Source: UMGS1696 sp045643285 (GTDB lineage: Bacteria; Bacillota; Clostridia; Oscillospirales; CAG-272). From it: DNA of 64,000 nt. Shown here one piece after another: positions 7,601-15,837 of the stretch. The stretch lies in assembly GCA_045643285.1 (NCBI GenBank), contig JAZUKN010000058.1, positions 82,264-146,263 on the forward strand, given 5' to 3'. Both the position numbers and the translations under genes were made by a program. The notes beneath the pieces were generated by a model. It worked only from the letters and a program-made list of their open reading frames with translations, searched no databases and was not told the origin of the DNA. Within the stretch, counting starts at the first letter, position 1, and each line of letters starts with the position of its first letter.

Positions 7601-8247
7601 ACGTTTTTCCCCTCGCCGAGTGCAGGTTTTTCGCCTGTCGGAAGCTCGCGCCCGTATTTCAGCTCACAAACGTGAGAGAATATCGTCTTTGCCGCCGCCT
7701 CGTATTCCTGCTTACCGCCGCCCGTGAAGCCGAGATCGTCATAATAGAGCGGCTTGCCTATAATGACGCGGTTCTTTTTGAACATTTTCGTCTTCATTCG
7801 GTCGCTTTCGATCATCACCGGAAGCACGCACGCCTTTGTACGGTACGCGACAAGCCCGACGCCGGATTTCACTTCGGTAGTCCGCGGGTCGAGTCCGCCG
7901 CATCTCGTTCCCTGCGGAAAGATGCCGAACACTTCGCCCTCTTCAACGAGCGACATGGCTTTTTTGAGAGAAGACACGTCCGCCGCGCCTCTGTCTACCG
8001 GAAACGCGCCGAACGAGCGGATAAGAGGTGAAACAAGCGGTATCTTAAAGAGTTCTTTCTTCGCCATGAAGCGCACCGGTCTGCCCTTCATCGCAACGGA
8101 AAGAATGAGAACGTCCATCATCGCCGTATGGTTAGACGCAACGATAACTCCGCCGTCCCCGGGGATGTTTTCATCTCCGACGACTTCGAGGCGGTAGAGC
8201 TTTGCGATCAGCGGTGCAAAGAATTTGTAAATCTTCGAGTAATCCAT
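7597..8247 (-). CDS. plsC: 1-acyl-sn-glycerol-3-phosphate acyltransferase
   Basis: 216 residues of the PlsC/LPLAT fold, adding the second acyl chain to make phosphatidic acid at the inner face of the membrane. The catalytic motif NHTAMMD (HX4D) is at about residues 39-45 and the phosphate-binding motif FPQGTR at about 114. The hydrophobic N-terminus is membrane-associated. The start lies one base after the cmk stop, and its own stop overlaps the ispH ATG, so the three genes form a tight operon. This cmk-plsC-ispH/S1 order is common in Clostridia. Confidence 0.92.
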   Translation of the reverse strand: MDYSKIYKFFAPLIAKLYRLEVVGDENIPGDGGVIVASNHTAMMDVLILSVAMKGRPVRFMAKKELFKIPLVSPLIRSFGAFPVDRGAADVSSLKKAMSLVEEGEVFGIFPQGTRCGGLDPRTTEVKSGVGLVAYRTKACVLPVMIESDRMKTKMFKKNRVIIGKPLYYDDLGFTGGGKQEYEAAAKTIFSHVCELKYGRELPTGEKPALGEGKNV

Positions 8248-8248
8248 A

Positions 8249-8944
8249 TCAGTCCTTACCGTTTATCCGTTCTGCGCAGTATTCAATGATCTTCATAACA
8301 ACATCGACGCTCTCGTCAAGTCCGTAGCCGTCGTTGACGAAGATAACAGCGTCGTCAGCCGGCTTCAGGGGTGCGGTGTCGCGCTCGGAGTCCTGTTTGT
8401 CTCTTGCTATGATATTTGCGAGAACCTCCTCAAACACGGGGTTCTGTCCGGCTTTTTCGAGGTCGACGACGCGCCGTCTCGCTCTTTCTTCTGCGGAAGC
8501 GGTAAGGAAAATCTTCACTTCCGCGTCGGGAATGATGACAGTTCCGATGTCGCGCCCGTCCATGATGACTCCGCCGCGGTCTGCGATGTCGCGCTGAGTT
8601 TTCAGAAGAAATGCGCGGACTTCGGGTATCTTCGACACGGCAGAGGCATAGTATGACGCACGCTCGGTGCGGATCTTTCCGCCGACGTCGACTCCGCAGA
8701 GTCGGACGACCTGTGCGCCGTTCTCGTAAGCGAGAGATATATCAACGTCGGGCAGTGCGGCGATTATCGAGTCGGTGTCGTATGCGTCTATCGAATGCTC
8801 CGCCATATAAAGTCCTACCGTGCGGTACAGTGCGCCCGTGTCAACGTAAACAAGTCCCGCACGTGCGGCAACGGCTTTTGAGACGGTACTTTTGCCCGCC
8901 CCGCTCGGACCGTCGAGCGCGATACGGAGAGAAGAATAGGTCAT
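8249..8944 (-). CDS. cmk: Cytidylate kinase
   Basis: Phosphorylates CMP and dCMP with ATP. The 231-residue form starting MTYSSLRIALDGPSGAGKS is preferred over a longer frame because GGAGGA precedes this ATG at the right distance and the extra upstream residues come from a repeat. The P-loop GPSGAGKS is at about 11-18, the nucleotide motif DTGALYRTVGLYM at about 33-45, and GGVIMDGRDIGTVIIPDA in the middle. The lid has ARRRVVDLEKAG. It heads the plsC-ispH/rpsA operon. Confidence 0.95.
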   Translation of the reverse strand: MTYSSLRIALDGPSGAGKSTVSKAVAARAGLVYVDTGALYRTVGLYMAEHSIDAYDTDSIIAALPDVDISLAYENGAQVVRLCGVDVGGKIRTERASYYASAVSKIPEVRAFLLKTQRDIADRGGVIMDGRDIGTVIIPDAEVKIFLTASAEERARRRVVDLEKAGQNPVFEEVLANIIARDKQDSERDTAPLKPADDAVIFVNDGYGLDESVDVVMKIIEYCAERINGKD

Positions 8945-8963
8945 TTGTTTTTCCTCCGGAAAA

Positions 8964-9740
8964 AGAATAGTGAAGTTACGCTTCGCGCAGTGAAGTATAC
9001 GGCAAGCGCAAGTGAAGTGTTGCTTCGCAACGTGAAGTTTTCGACTTCGTCGAAAGATATGGAAGAAAACACTTCGTGTTTTCGATTTAATTTGTTTGTC
9101 CTGTTCGTTTACGAACGGGTGGACGGCGGACATTCAACCAAACCTAACGTTTGGCGGCGTTTTTGTCCAGCGTATGTATACGCGGCGGACGGCTGCACAA
9201 CCGAGTTCACTCCGTGAACTCGACGAGATGCTCCGCATCTCGGTGAGTCACTTTCGCGGACTCTTTGTGAATTCACACGACCAACGAGTTTACTTCGTAA
9301 ACTCAGGGAAGGAGCAAGCTCAATTCCCCCTTTGGAATCCCCCTTGCAACAATGCGACTGCGACGATGAAGAGGATTTAGATCGTTAATAATAGCGCGCT
9401 ACCGCTCATTATAACGTAAAACTTAATCGTTTATAAATGATAAGTTACGCATAATACTTGCAATTACTCAGCAACAAAGGGGTTCAACCGAGATGCGGAG
9501 CATCTCGACGACTTCGTTTACGAAGTCGGTAGGCGTGAATAGAGCGTAGCGACCTTCCCCCTAAGCGCGGTGATTGACAAGAGCGTCGCGGTACGCTCTT
9601 GTCCGCCCCACGCGCAGTGGAAAACAATATTTTGAAAACGTCCCCGACGTTTTCTACCTTATCTGTGCCGAAGGCACAACTTCACTCGCCGAAGGCGTAC
9701 TTCACTTTCGCGCAAGCGAATACATCACTGCGCCGCCGCT
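8964..9740. repeat. Modular palindromic repeat, long form with core (copy 2)
   Basis: Between cmk and the BaiN-type gene. The left chain has GTGAAGT linkers between hairpins (TTACGCTTCGCG..., GTTGCTTCGCAAC, TTTTCGACTTCGTCGAAA), then GAAAACACTTCGTGTTTTC, the GTATGTATAC hairpin and the TCCAAAC module, with inserted hairpins such as GAGTTCACTCCGTGAACTC. The core ATAGCGCGCTACCGCTCAT is at 9391-9409. The right arm mirrors it (CAAGAGCG..CGCTCTTG, GAAAACGT..ACGTTTTC, TGTGCCGAAGGCACA, TCGCCGAAGGCG) and ends in a unit that supplies the TGA stop of the BaiN-type gene. No real gene inside. Confidence 0.75.
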
Positions 9741-10960
9741 TCTCCTGCCGCGCGTGCGGTGGAGAACGCTATTTGCAGATTATATCCGCCGGTGTATGCG
9801 TCAACGTCGATTATCTCGCCGGCGACAAATATATGCGGATGATTTTTCAGCTCGCACGTCTTCGGATTTATCTCCGACGTGTCGATTCCGCCCGACGTTA
9901 TTATTGCCTCATTTATCGGTCTGAATCCGCGCGGCGTGATTTTCATTTCGGTCAGTGCCAACAGAAGCGACTGCCGCTCTTCTCTTGTTATCTCAGCCGT
10001 CTTTTTGTGCGGCTCTATTCCCGTCAGCCCGACTACATACGAGATCAGCTTTATCGGGAGCAAGTCGCCGAGCGAATTTATGAAATCCTTTGCCGAATAC
10101 TTACGGAAATCCGACTGCACGCGCCTGTCAAGCTCTTCTGCGGTCAGTGCAGGTTTCAGATTGAGCCTAAGCGAATACTCATCCACGGGGTATTTCTGCA
10201 TATTCGCGGACGCCGTCAGCACGAGCGGTCCCGATACGCCGAAATGCGTGAACAGCATCTCGCCCATTTCGCTGTATATCTCTTCCGTGCCGTGCATGAC
10301 GGTCAGACGCACGTTTTTCAGCGACAGCCCCGTCATCGGCGCAAAGTTTTCCTCTGTTTCTATCGGCACGAGCGACGGTTTCAGCTCCGTCACGCGCACG
10401 CCCATTTTTCCGACCATTCTGTGTCCGTCGCCCGTTGAGCCGGTCCCCGGGTACGACACGCCGCCCGTTGCGATTATCACGCGGTCGTATGCGGCTTTCT
10501 TCTCGCCCACGCGAACCGATACCGTCCCGTCGGCGTTTTCGTCTATTCCGGTCACGCGGCTGTCGTAAAGCACGCGAACGCCGCACTCGCGCATCCTTTT
10601 CACAAGTGCCGCCGCTATGTCCGCCGCCTTATCGGAAACGGGGAACACCCGTCTCCCTCTCTCGGTTTTGAGCGGTACTCCGGCGTTCTCGAAAAACTCT
10701 ATCGTATCGGCAGGAGTGAAGCGGTTCACCGCACCGAAAAGAAATTTCGGATTATGGCTGACATTGTCAAGCATTTCGCGCGGCGTACAGTCGTTTGTGA
10801 CGTTACAGCGTCCTTTTCCGGTAATGCGGAGCTTCTTTCCGGCGAAAGGGTTGCGCTCGTAGACCGTTACGTCCGCGCCGCACTCAGCCGCCGTCACAGC
10901 CGCCATCATACCGGCAGCACCGCACCCGACGACTGCGACACGGATAATCCCGTCAGCCAT
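9725..10960 (-). CDS. BaiN/HI0933-family NAD(P)/FAD-dependent oxidoreductase
   Basis: 411 residues from MADGIIRVAVVGCGAAGMMAA, which opens with the Rossmann FAD-binding motif GCGAAGMMAAVTAAECG. Further motifs: FAGKKLRITGKGRCNVTN, a second flavin motif IATGGVSYPGTGSTGDGH, and the C-terminal GGYNLQIAFSTARAAG. Family members are flavoproteins of uncertain substrate; some reduce bile acid intermediates. The start overlaps the rpiR stop by eight bases, so it is in an operon with rpiR. The stop codon lies in the first unit of an adjacent repeat (AGTGATGTATTCGC), so the C-terminus may have been reset by the repeat. Confidence 0.88.
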   Translation of the reverse strand: MADGIIRVAVVGCGAAGMMAAVTAAECGADVTVYERNPFAGKKLRITGKGRCNVTNDCTPREMLDNVSHNPKFLFGAVNRFTPADTIEFFENAGVPLKTERGRRVFPVSDKAADIAAALVKRMRECGVRVLYDSRVTGIDENADGTVSVRVGEKKAAYDRVIIATGGVSYPGTGSTGDGHRMVGKMGVRVTELKPSLVPIETEENFAPMTGLSLKNVRLTVMHGTEEIYSEMGEMLFTHFGVSGPLVLTASANMQKYPVDEYSLRLNLKPALTAEELDRRVQSDFRKYSAKDFINSLGDLLPIKLISYVVGLTGIEPHKKTAEITREERQSLLLALTEMKITPRGFRPINEAIITSGGIDTSEINPKTCELKNHPHIFVAGEIIDVDAYTGGYNLQIAFSTARAAGEAAAQ

Positions 10961-11846
10961 CCTTGCGTTCTCCGTCGTCTCCCGAAACGGTGTAGACGTT
11001 GTATTCTTTCCAGACTCTCTCAAGCCGTGTAAGTGTTCCCGTGACTTCGTCCTGCTTCTTCTTGCCGATATATGCGATCATTGCGTTTATTATGCTCATC
11101 GGCGCGACAAGCGAGTCGGCGAACGACGCCATTTCGCTCTTTGCGGTCAGTGCGACGTCCGCGTGGCGCACTATCGGAGAGGACATACTGTCGGTTATCG
11201 CAATAACGCCCGCGCCCGAGTTTGACGCATACTCCGTTGCGTTGACAACGCCGGTCGTATAACGGGGGAACGAGATCGCCACGAACACGTCGTCACTGTG
11301 CAGCTTCATAAGATGCTCGAATATCTCGGAGCCGCCTGCCGGTCTGATGAGTCTGACGTTATCGAACAGCAGTCCGAAATAGTAGCTCATAAATTCGGCA
11401 AGAACCGCAGACGAGCGCATACCGAGGATATATATGTTCTTTGCCGAGAGGATCATCCCGACCGCCTTCTCGAACGCTTCGCGGTCCACCGATTCAAGCG
11501 TCGCGCGGATGTTCTCGATGTCGTCGATCAGAATACGGTCAAGGACTTCGTTTTCGTCCATGCGGTGGTTTGCGGCGTTGACACGCTGGACGGACGTCAT
11601 TCTCGCGCGCACTGCCTCGCGTATCTGGCGCTGGAGCTGCTGATAGCCGTCAAAGCCGAGCAGTGCGGCAAAGCGGACGACGGTGGATTCCGATACTCCG
11701 GCTTCCTTGCCGAGCACCGACGCCGTCATATACGCCGCTTTATCGTAGTTTGATGTTATATATTCCGCAATACGTCTGTGTCCCTTGGAGAAAGATTTTT
11801 TCGACTGCTCGATCCTCTCGATGAGGTCGGTTTTGTTCTGTGTCAC
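10953..11846 (-). CDS. RpiR/MurR-family transcriptional regulator
   Basis: 297 residues. The N-terminal helix-turn-helix (about 1-80) contains ASVLGKEAGVSESTVVRFAALLGF. The C-terminal SIS domain (about 125-260) binds phosphosugars and contains IYILGMRSSAVLAEF and DVFVAISFPRYT. Such regulators usually repress sugar-phosphate genes and release DNA on ligand binding. It is divergent from an OPA-family transporter; the two promoters lie in the shared 215-base gap, so the transporter is the likely target and the ligand a hexose or amino-sugar phosphate. Confidence 0.9.
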   Translation of the reverse strand: MTQNKTDLIERIEQSKKSFSKGHRRIAEYITSNYDKAAYMTASVLGKEAGVSESTVVRFAALLGFDGYQQLQRQIREAVRARMTSVQRVNAANHRMDENEVLDRILIDDIENIRATLESVDREAFEKAVGMILSAKNIYILGMRSSAVLAEFMSYYFGLLFDNVRLIRPAGGSEIFEHLMKLHSDDVFVAISFPRYTTGVVNATEYASNSGAGVIAITDSMSSPIVRHADVALTAKSEMASFADSLVAPMSIINAMIAYIGKKKQDEVTGTLTRLERVWKEYNVYTVSGDDGERKDG

Positions 11847-11923
11847 GGCACATATCCTTTCAAATGCTTATAAAATAGCCGTTTCCCGGCGGATTTGCAG
11901 ATTTACTCATTATACAACATTAT

Positions 11924-11952
11924 ATTATACATCGTGCCGTCGGATTTTACAA
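11924..11952 (-). promoter_or_regulatory. Sigma-A-type promoter of rpiR
   Basis: On the minus strand: TTGTAA (-35, 11952-11947), 17-base spacer, TATAAT (-10, 11929-11924). Confidence 0.65.
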
Positions 11953-11992
11953 GAGAAAAGTGCAAAAAAGCGCGGTTTGTGCATTTTTTCCG

Positions 11993-12021
11993 TTGACTTT
12001 CGGTGTGCGGAATGATATAAT
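11993..12021 (+). promoter_or_regulatory. Sigma-A-type promoter of the OPA-family transporter
   Basis: TTGACT (11993-11998), 17-base spacer, TATAAT (12016-12021). The ATG is 40 bases downstream of the -10. Confidence 0.8.
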
Positions 12022-12061
12022 CGTTTCGTTTACCGAATAAAACAAACCACCGGAGAAAAAC

Positions 12062-13390
12062 ATGGAAAAAATCAAAGAAAAACAGACATTCGGCTACACG
12101 CCGGATGAATACAAAAAGTTCCGCTTCTGGGGGATCATGTTCCTCGTGCTGTTCTCGCTCCTTTACTGCACGCTGTACTGCACGCGCAACAACCTTGACG
12201 CGGTAAAACAGCAGATGATCGACGACATGAACTGGTCAAAAGCCGACGTCGGACTTATCGGTACCGCGCTCTTCTGGGCGTACGGCATCGGTCAGCTCAT
12301 AAGCGGACGTCTCTCCGAGATCGTCGGCACGAACAAAATGCTCGTCCTCTGCGTCGGTGCGTCGGCTACACTTTCGGTGATCGCCGGCTTCCAGTCGAAG
12401 CTGTGGGTGATCGTCGTTCTGTGGGTATTCAACGGACTGTTCCAGTCAATGGCGTGGGCGCCCGGCATCGCCGCTATCACAAAATGGTGGCCCGGCTCGT
12501 CCCGCGGATTTGCCATGGGATATGTGAACGCATTCTCCGGCTTTGCAAATGCGATATGCTCGCTTGCGGTAGTGTTCTCGCTCCGCGTCCTGCCGTCTCT
12601 CGGTTGGAGAAGTGCGGCATTCGTTCCGGCAGTGTTCCCCGTGGTGATGCTGATAATCTTCCTCGCCTCGACAAAATCCTCGCCCGAGAAGATCGGTCTG
12701 CAAGAATACAAGGAAGACGACCCCGAAAAAGCGGCGCAGGAAGCCGAAATGCGCGAGATCGTCAAAACGAAAGGCGCGCTCTATCCGTTCAAGTACGTTC
12801 TCTCAAACAAGAGCTTCATTATCTGGATAGTTGTCGCGTTCGTCACGGGTGTTGCAAGATACGGACTCGTGAGCTGGATCCCCGTCTATTTCAAAGAAGC
12901 GTTTGACATCGACGTTGCAAGCGGACTTCTCCAGTCGCTCGTTCTGCCTGTCGGCATGGGCGTCGGCACGCTCGTCATCCCTGCGCTCACAGACGTTATC
13001 TGGAAAGAAAACCGTCTCTACCACGTTATTCTCTCCTCCGTCATAGGTGCAGTCGCCGTTGCAGGCTTCATGTTCCTCGATCCGAGAACGACAGTGGGGC
13101 TGGTGCTCGTCGAAGTGCTTCTGTTCGTCGCCGGATTCTTCATCTACGCGGTAAACGGCATCACATGGGCGTTTGCGGCTGACATCGGCGGACGAGTCTT
13201 CTCCGGCACATCGTCGGGTATGCTCAACTTCTTCTGCTACATGGGTTCTGCCGTTCAGTCCCTTGTGTACGGCTTCCTCAGCGAAAAGTTCGGCTGGACT
13301 GTAGTGTTCATCTCCATTTCCGCGTTCTGCCTGCTCGTTGCGGCGATAAGTGCGATTACTGTTATAGTTTCAAAACGCAAATCAAAATAA
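12062..13390 (+). CDS. MFS transporter of the organophosphate:phosphate antiporter (GlpT/UhpT) type
   Basis: 442 residues, about 12 membrane helices, with a long cytoplasmic loop after helix 6 (about 205-245, many Lys/Glu). Family marks are YCTLYCTRNNLDAVK in helix 1, the MFS loop SGRLSEIVGTNKML, and KWWPGSSRGFAMGY. OPA members exchange glycerol 3-phosphate, hexose phosphate or similar esters for phosphate. An SD (GGAGAAA) precedes the ATG. It is divergent from an RpiR regulator with a SIS domain, which supports a phosphorylated sugar as substrate. Exact substrate unknown. Confidence 0.85.
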   Translation: MEKIKEKQTFGYTPDEYKKFRFWGIMFLVLFSLLYCTLYCTRNNLDAVKQQMIDDMNWSKADVGLIGTALFWAYGIGQLISGRLSEIVGTNKMLVLCVGASATLSVIAGFQSKLWVIVVLWVFNGLFQSMAWAPGIAAITKWWPGSSRGFAMGYVNAFSGFANAICSLAVVFSLRVLPSLGWRSAAFVPAVFPVVMLIIFLASTKSSPEKIGLQEYKEDDPEKAAQEAEMREIVKTKGALYPFKYVLSNKSFIIWIVVAFVTGVARYGLVSWIPVYFKEAFDIDVASGLLQSLVLPVGMGVGTLVIPALTDVIWKENRLYHVILSSVIGAVAVAGFMFLDPRTTVGLVLVEVLLFVAGFFIYAVNGITWAFAADIGGRVFSGTSSGMLNFFCYMGSAVQSLVYGFLSEKFGWTVVFISISAFCLLVAAISAITVIVSKRKSK

Positions 13391-13412
13391 ACCGATAAAA
13401 CCGAATATTTTT

Positions 13413-13458
13413 CCTCCGTTTCTGCAATAATACGAAAAAGCAGAACGGAGGTTTTTTT
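13413..13458 (+). terminator. Terminator-like hairpin whose 3' arm is the ptsH Shine-Dalgarno
   Basis: CCTCCGTTTCTGC (13413-13425) pairs with GCAGAACGGAGG (13440-13451, one bulged base), followed by seven T residues and then directly by the ptsH ATG at 13459. The GGAGG in the 3' arm is the only Shine-Dalgarno available to ptsH. The element could end the transporter transcript and, in read-through RNA, hide the ptsH start. Confidence 0.7.
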
Positions 13459-13719
13459 ATGGAAAAAGCAAGCTACACAATAAACGACAAAAACGGCATC
13501 CACGCACGTCCCGCCGGACTGATCGTGCAGACGGCAAAGCAGTATTCGTCGTCCGTCTCGCTCACCTGCGGCGACAAAACAGCGGACTGCAAAAAGCTCA
13601 TTGAGCTGATGCAGCTCGGCGTAAAGAGCGGCGACACCGTGACTCTTTCAGCCGTCGGTGACGATTCCGCGGAAGCCATTTCGGGACTTACGGAAACCTT
13701 GCGCCGCGCGGGTCTTTGA
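13459..13719 (+). CDS. ptsH: HPr-type phosphocarrier protein without Ser46
   Basis: 86 residues. HPr carries phosphate from enzyme I to sugar-specific PTS components. The active site NGIHARPAGLIVQTA places His15 and Arg17 exactly as in Bacillus HPr. At the regulatory position Ser46 this protein has Lys: the segment reads CKKLIELMQLG where Bacillus has LKSIMGVMSLG. HPr kinase therefore could not modify it there. Followed nine bases later by ptsI. The Shine-Dalgarno sits in a terminator-like stem. Confidence 0.92.
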   Translation: MEKASYTINDKNGIHARPAGLIVQTAKQYSSSVSLTCGDKTADCKKLIELMQLGVKSGDTVTLSAVGDDSAEAISGLTETLRRAGL

Positions 13720-13728
13720 GGTCGTTCT

Positions 13729-15381
13729 ATGGAAATAATCAGCGGAAAAGGAACGTCGGACGGCGTTGTAATGGGAAAGGTGCGCGTACTGAGGCGTGCG
13801 TCGCAAAGTCCGTCACTCAGGAAAGCACAGTCTACCCCCGACGAAGAAAAAGAACGTGCCGAAAAAGCTCTTTTGTCCGTCGGAGAAGAGCTTGATTCGC
13901 TTTACGAAAGTGCGCTCGCGCGTGTCGGAGAGAGTGAAGCGGCGATTTTTGAGATACACAAAATGATGCTTGAAGACGAGGATTTTACAGGCGCGGTCTT
14001 CGGCTATATCGGCGGCGGTGCTGTCGCAGAGGATGCCGTACACCGTGCCGGAGAAGAGATAGCGCGCCGCTTCCGTGAAATGGACACGGAATATATGCGT
14101 GCTCGTGCGGCGGACATCACGGCGGTGAGCGGACGGGTGTGCGAGATACTCTCCGGCGGCAAGGACAGCTTCACGCTGACCGAGCCTGTTATCGTCGCGG
14201 CAGACGATCTCACGCCTGCCGAAACCGTAGGGCTTGACAGGGATATGCTCCTCGGCTTCGTGACAAAGGGCGGCAGCGATATGTCTCACACTGCGATACT
14301 TGCGCGGATGATGGGTATTCCTGCCGTTGTTCGCGCGGAAGCACTTGACTTATCCGGCTCGTCCATCGACGGAAAAACGGCGATGCTCGACGGAGCGGAC
14401 GGAAAACTCTATATAGAACCCGACGAGAGCGTGACGCGCACCTACCGTGAATCGGTCCGCGCGGCAGTCGAAGAGACGCACCGACTGGAGCTGATGCGCG
14501 GAAAAAGAATAAAAAACCGGGACGGCGAGCGGATATACGTCACGGCGAACATTGGCGAACCTGCCGACGTCGACGAAGCCGTAAAGAACGACGCGGAAGG
14601 GATAGGGCTGTACCGCAGTGAGTTCATTTTCATGCGCCGTCAGTCGCCGCCGACGGAGGACGAGCAGTTTCTCATTTACAGAGACGCAGTCGAAAAAATG
14701 CGCGGCGCGGAATGTGTGGTACGCACGCTCGACGTAGGCGCGGACAAGAAGATACCGTACCTCTCCTACGGCAAAGGGGAGGCAAATCCGGCGCTCGGCA
14801 TCCGTGCGGTGCGGCTGTGTCTGAGAATGCCCGAGCTTCTTCTGACGCAGTTCCGTGCGCTCTACCGTGCGGCGGCTTACGGCAATATTTCGGCGATGAT
14901 ACCGATGATCGTACTGCCGTCGGAGGTGGAGCGAGTGCTTGAGATTGCAAAGGAAGCGCGTGATTCGCTCGACGCGGACGGGCTGAGATACGGCAAAATG
15001 AAGATAGGCATAATGATAGAAACGCCGTCAGCCGCAGTCCTCGCAGACCTGCTCGCACCTATGGTAGACTTTTTCTCGATAGGCACGAACGACCTCGTCC
15101 AGTACACGCTCGCCGCCGACCGCGAGAATCCCGACGTCGCTTATCTGACGGACCCGCTGCCGGAGAGCGTGAGGAGATTTATCTCGATGACCTGTTCCGC
15201 CGCGCGGAGAGAGGGAATATCCGTCTGCGTCTGCGGTGAGATCGGCGCGGACACCGAAGTCACGGAATTTCTGCTCGACGCAGGTGTGACGAAGCTGTCC
15301 GTAGCCCCTGCGAAGATACTGAAGGTGCGCGAAAAAGTCGCCGAATGCGCCGAAAGTGACGAAAAGGTAAAGTTACGGTAA
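13729..15381 (+). CDS. ptsI: PTS enzyme I, phosphoenolpyruvate-protein phosphotransferase
   Basis: 550 residues. It takes phosphate from PEP on the active-site His in GGSDMSHTAILAR (about residue 189) and passes it to HPr. The C-terminal TIM barrel has the PEP/Mg motifs GLYRSEFIFM, TLDVGADKKIPYL, EANPALGIRAVR, MIETPSAAVLAD and CVCGEIGAD. Length is slightly short of the usual 570 but all motifs are present. No EII permease gene is visible in the window, so the sugar it serves is unknown. Confidence 0.95.
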   Translation: MEIISGKGTSDGVVMGKVRVLRRASQSPSLRKAQSTPDEEKERAEKALLSVGEELDSLYESALARVGESEAAIFEIHKMMLEDEDFTGAVFGYIGGGAVAEDAVHRAGEEIARRFREMDTEYMRARAADITAVSGRVCEILSGGKDSFTLTEPVIVAADDLTPAETVGLDRDMLLGFVTKGGSDMSHTAILARMMGIPAVVRAEALDLSGSSIDGKTAMLDGADGKLYIEPDESVTRTYRESVRAAVEETHRLELMRGKRIKNRDGERIYVTANIGEPADVDEAVKNDAEGIGLYRSEFIFMRRQSPPTEDEQFLIYRDAVEKMRGAECVVRTLDVGADKKIPYLSYGKGEANPALGIRAVRLCLRMPELLLTQFRALYRAAAYGNISAMIPMIVLPSEVERVLEIAKEARDSLDADGLRYGKMKIGIMIETPSAAVLADLLAPMVDFFSIGTNDLVQYTLAADRENPDVAYLTDPLPESVRRFISMTCSAARREGISVCVCGEIGADTEVTEFLLDAGVTKLSVAPAKILKVREKVAECAESDEKVKLR

Positions 15382-15398
15382 ATTTCAGAAAAAATCCA

Positions 15399-15427
15399 TT
15401 GATAAAAGAGCAGCTTTTTGTTATAAT
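15399..15427 (+). promoter_or_regulatory. Promoter of the small membrane protein gene
   Basis: TTGATA (15399-15404), 17-base spacer, TATAAT (15422-15427). It is 43 bases ahead of the GTG at 15470. Confidence 0.7.
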
Positions 15428-15469
15428 ATATGATGTACGGATGTTGCCGTACCGAAAGGAATCGCCGAC

Positions 15470-15781
15470 GTGAAAAATACGTTCATTGACGACACTGTGA
15501 GAACGTGGAACCGCGTATGCGACTGCGCCGGAAAAACAAATCCCCTCTGCACGCGCAAGACCTTCCGTATGGAAGACGAATACTTCCGCAAGAACGCGCC
15601 GGACGACGAAAAAATGAAGTTCGAAGTGGCGATGAGCGCGGAGAACTATGTCATAGCAGTTGCCGCAGTGGCAGTCGGCGTGATAGTTCTCATGAAGATC
15701 TCGTCCTGCGTCCGCCGCTCACGCGAAAAGAAGCGGATCGAAAGACGGATGAAGCAGAAATACTGCAAATGCGGAAAATAA
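15470..15781 (+). CDS. Small single-pass membrane protein, function unknown
   Basis: 103 residues starting at GTG with AAAGGA ten bases upstream and a near-consensus promoter of its own. The N-terminal half is hydrophilic and contains three cysteines (VCDCAGKTNPLC). A hydrophobic helix spans about 60-77 (YVIAVAAVAVGVIVLM), followed by a very basic tail (RRSREKKRIERRMKQ) ending CKCGK. By the positive-inside rule the basic tail is cytoplasmic. I recognise no family. The dedicated promoter and start site argue that it is real. Confidence 0.6.
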   Translation: MKNTFIDDTVRTWNRVCDCAGKTNPLCTRKTFRMEDEYFRKNAPDDEKMKFEVAMSAENYVIAVAAVAVGVIVLMKISSCVRRSREKKRIERRMKQKYCKCGK

Positions 15782-15837
15782 GACGAGTGCGGTAAGACAA
15801 GACAAAAAGTGCGGACAAAATCCGCACGGTACATAGA

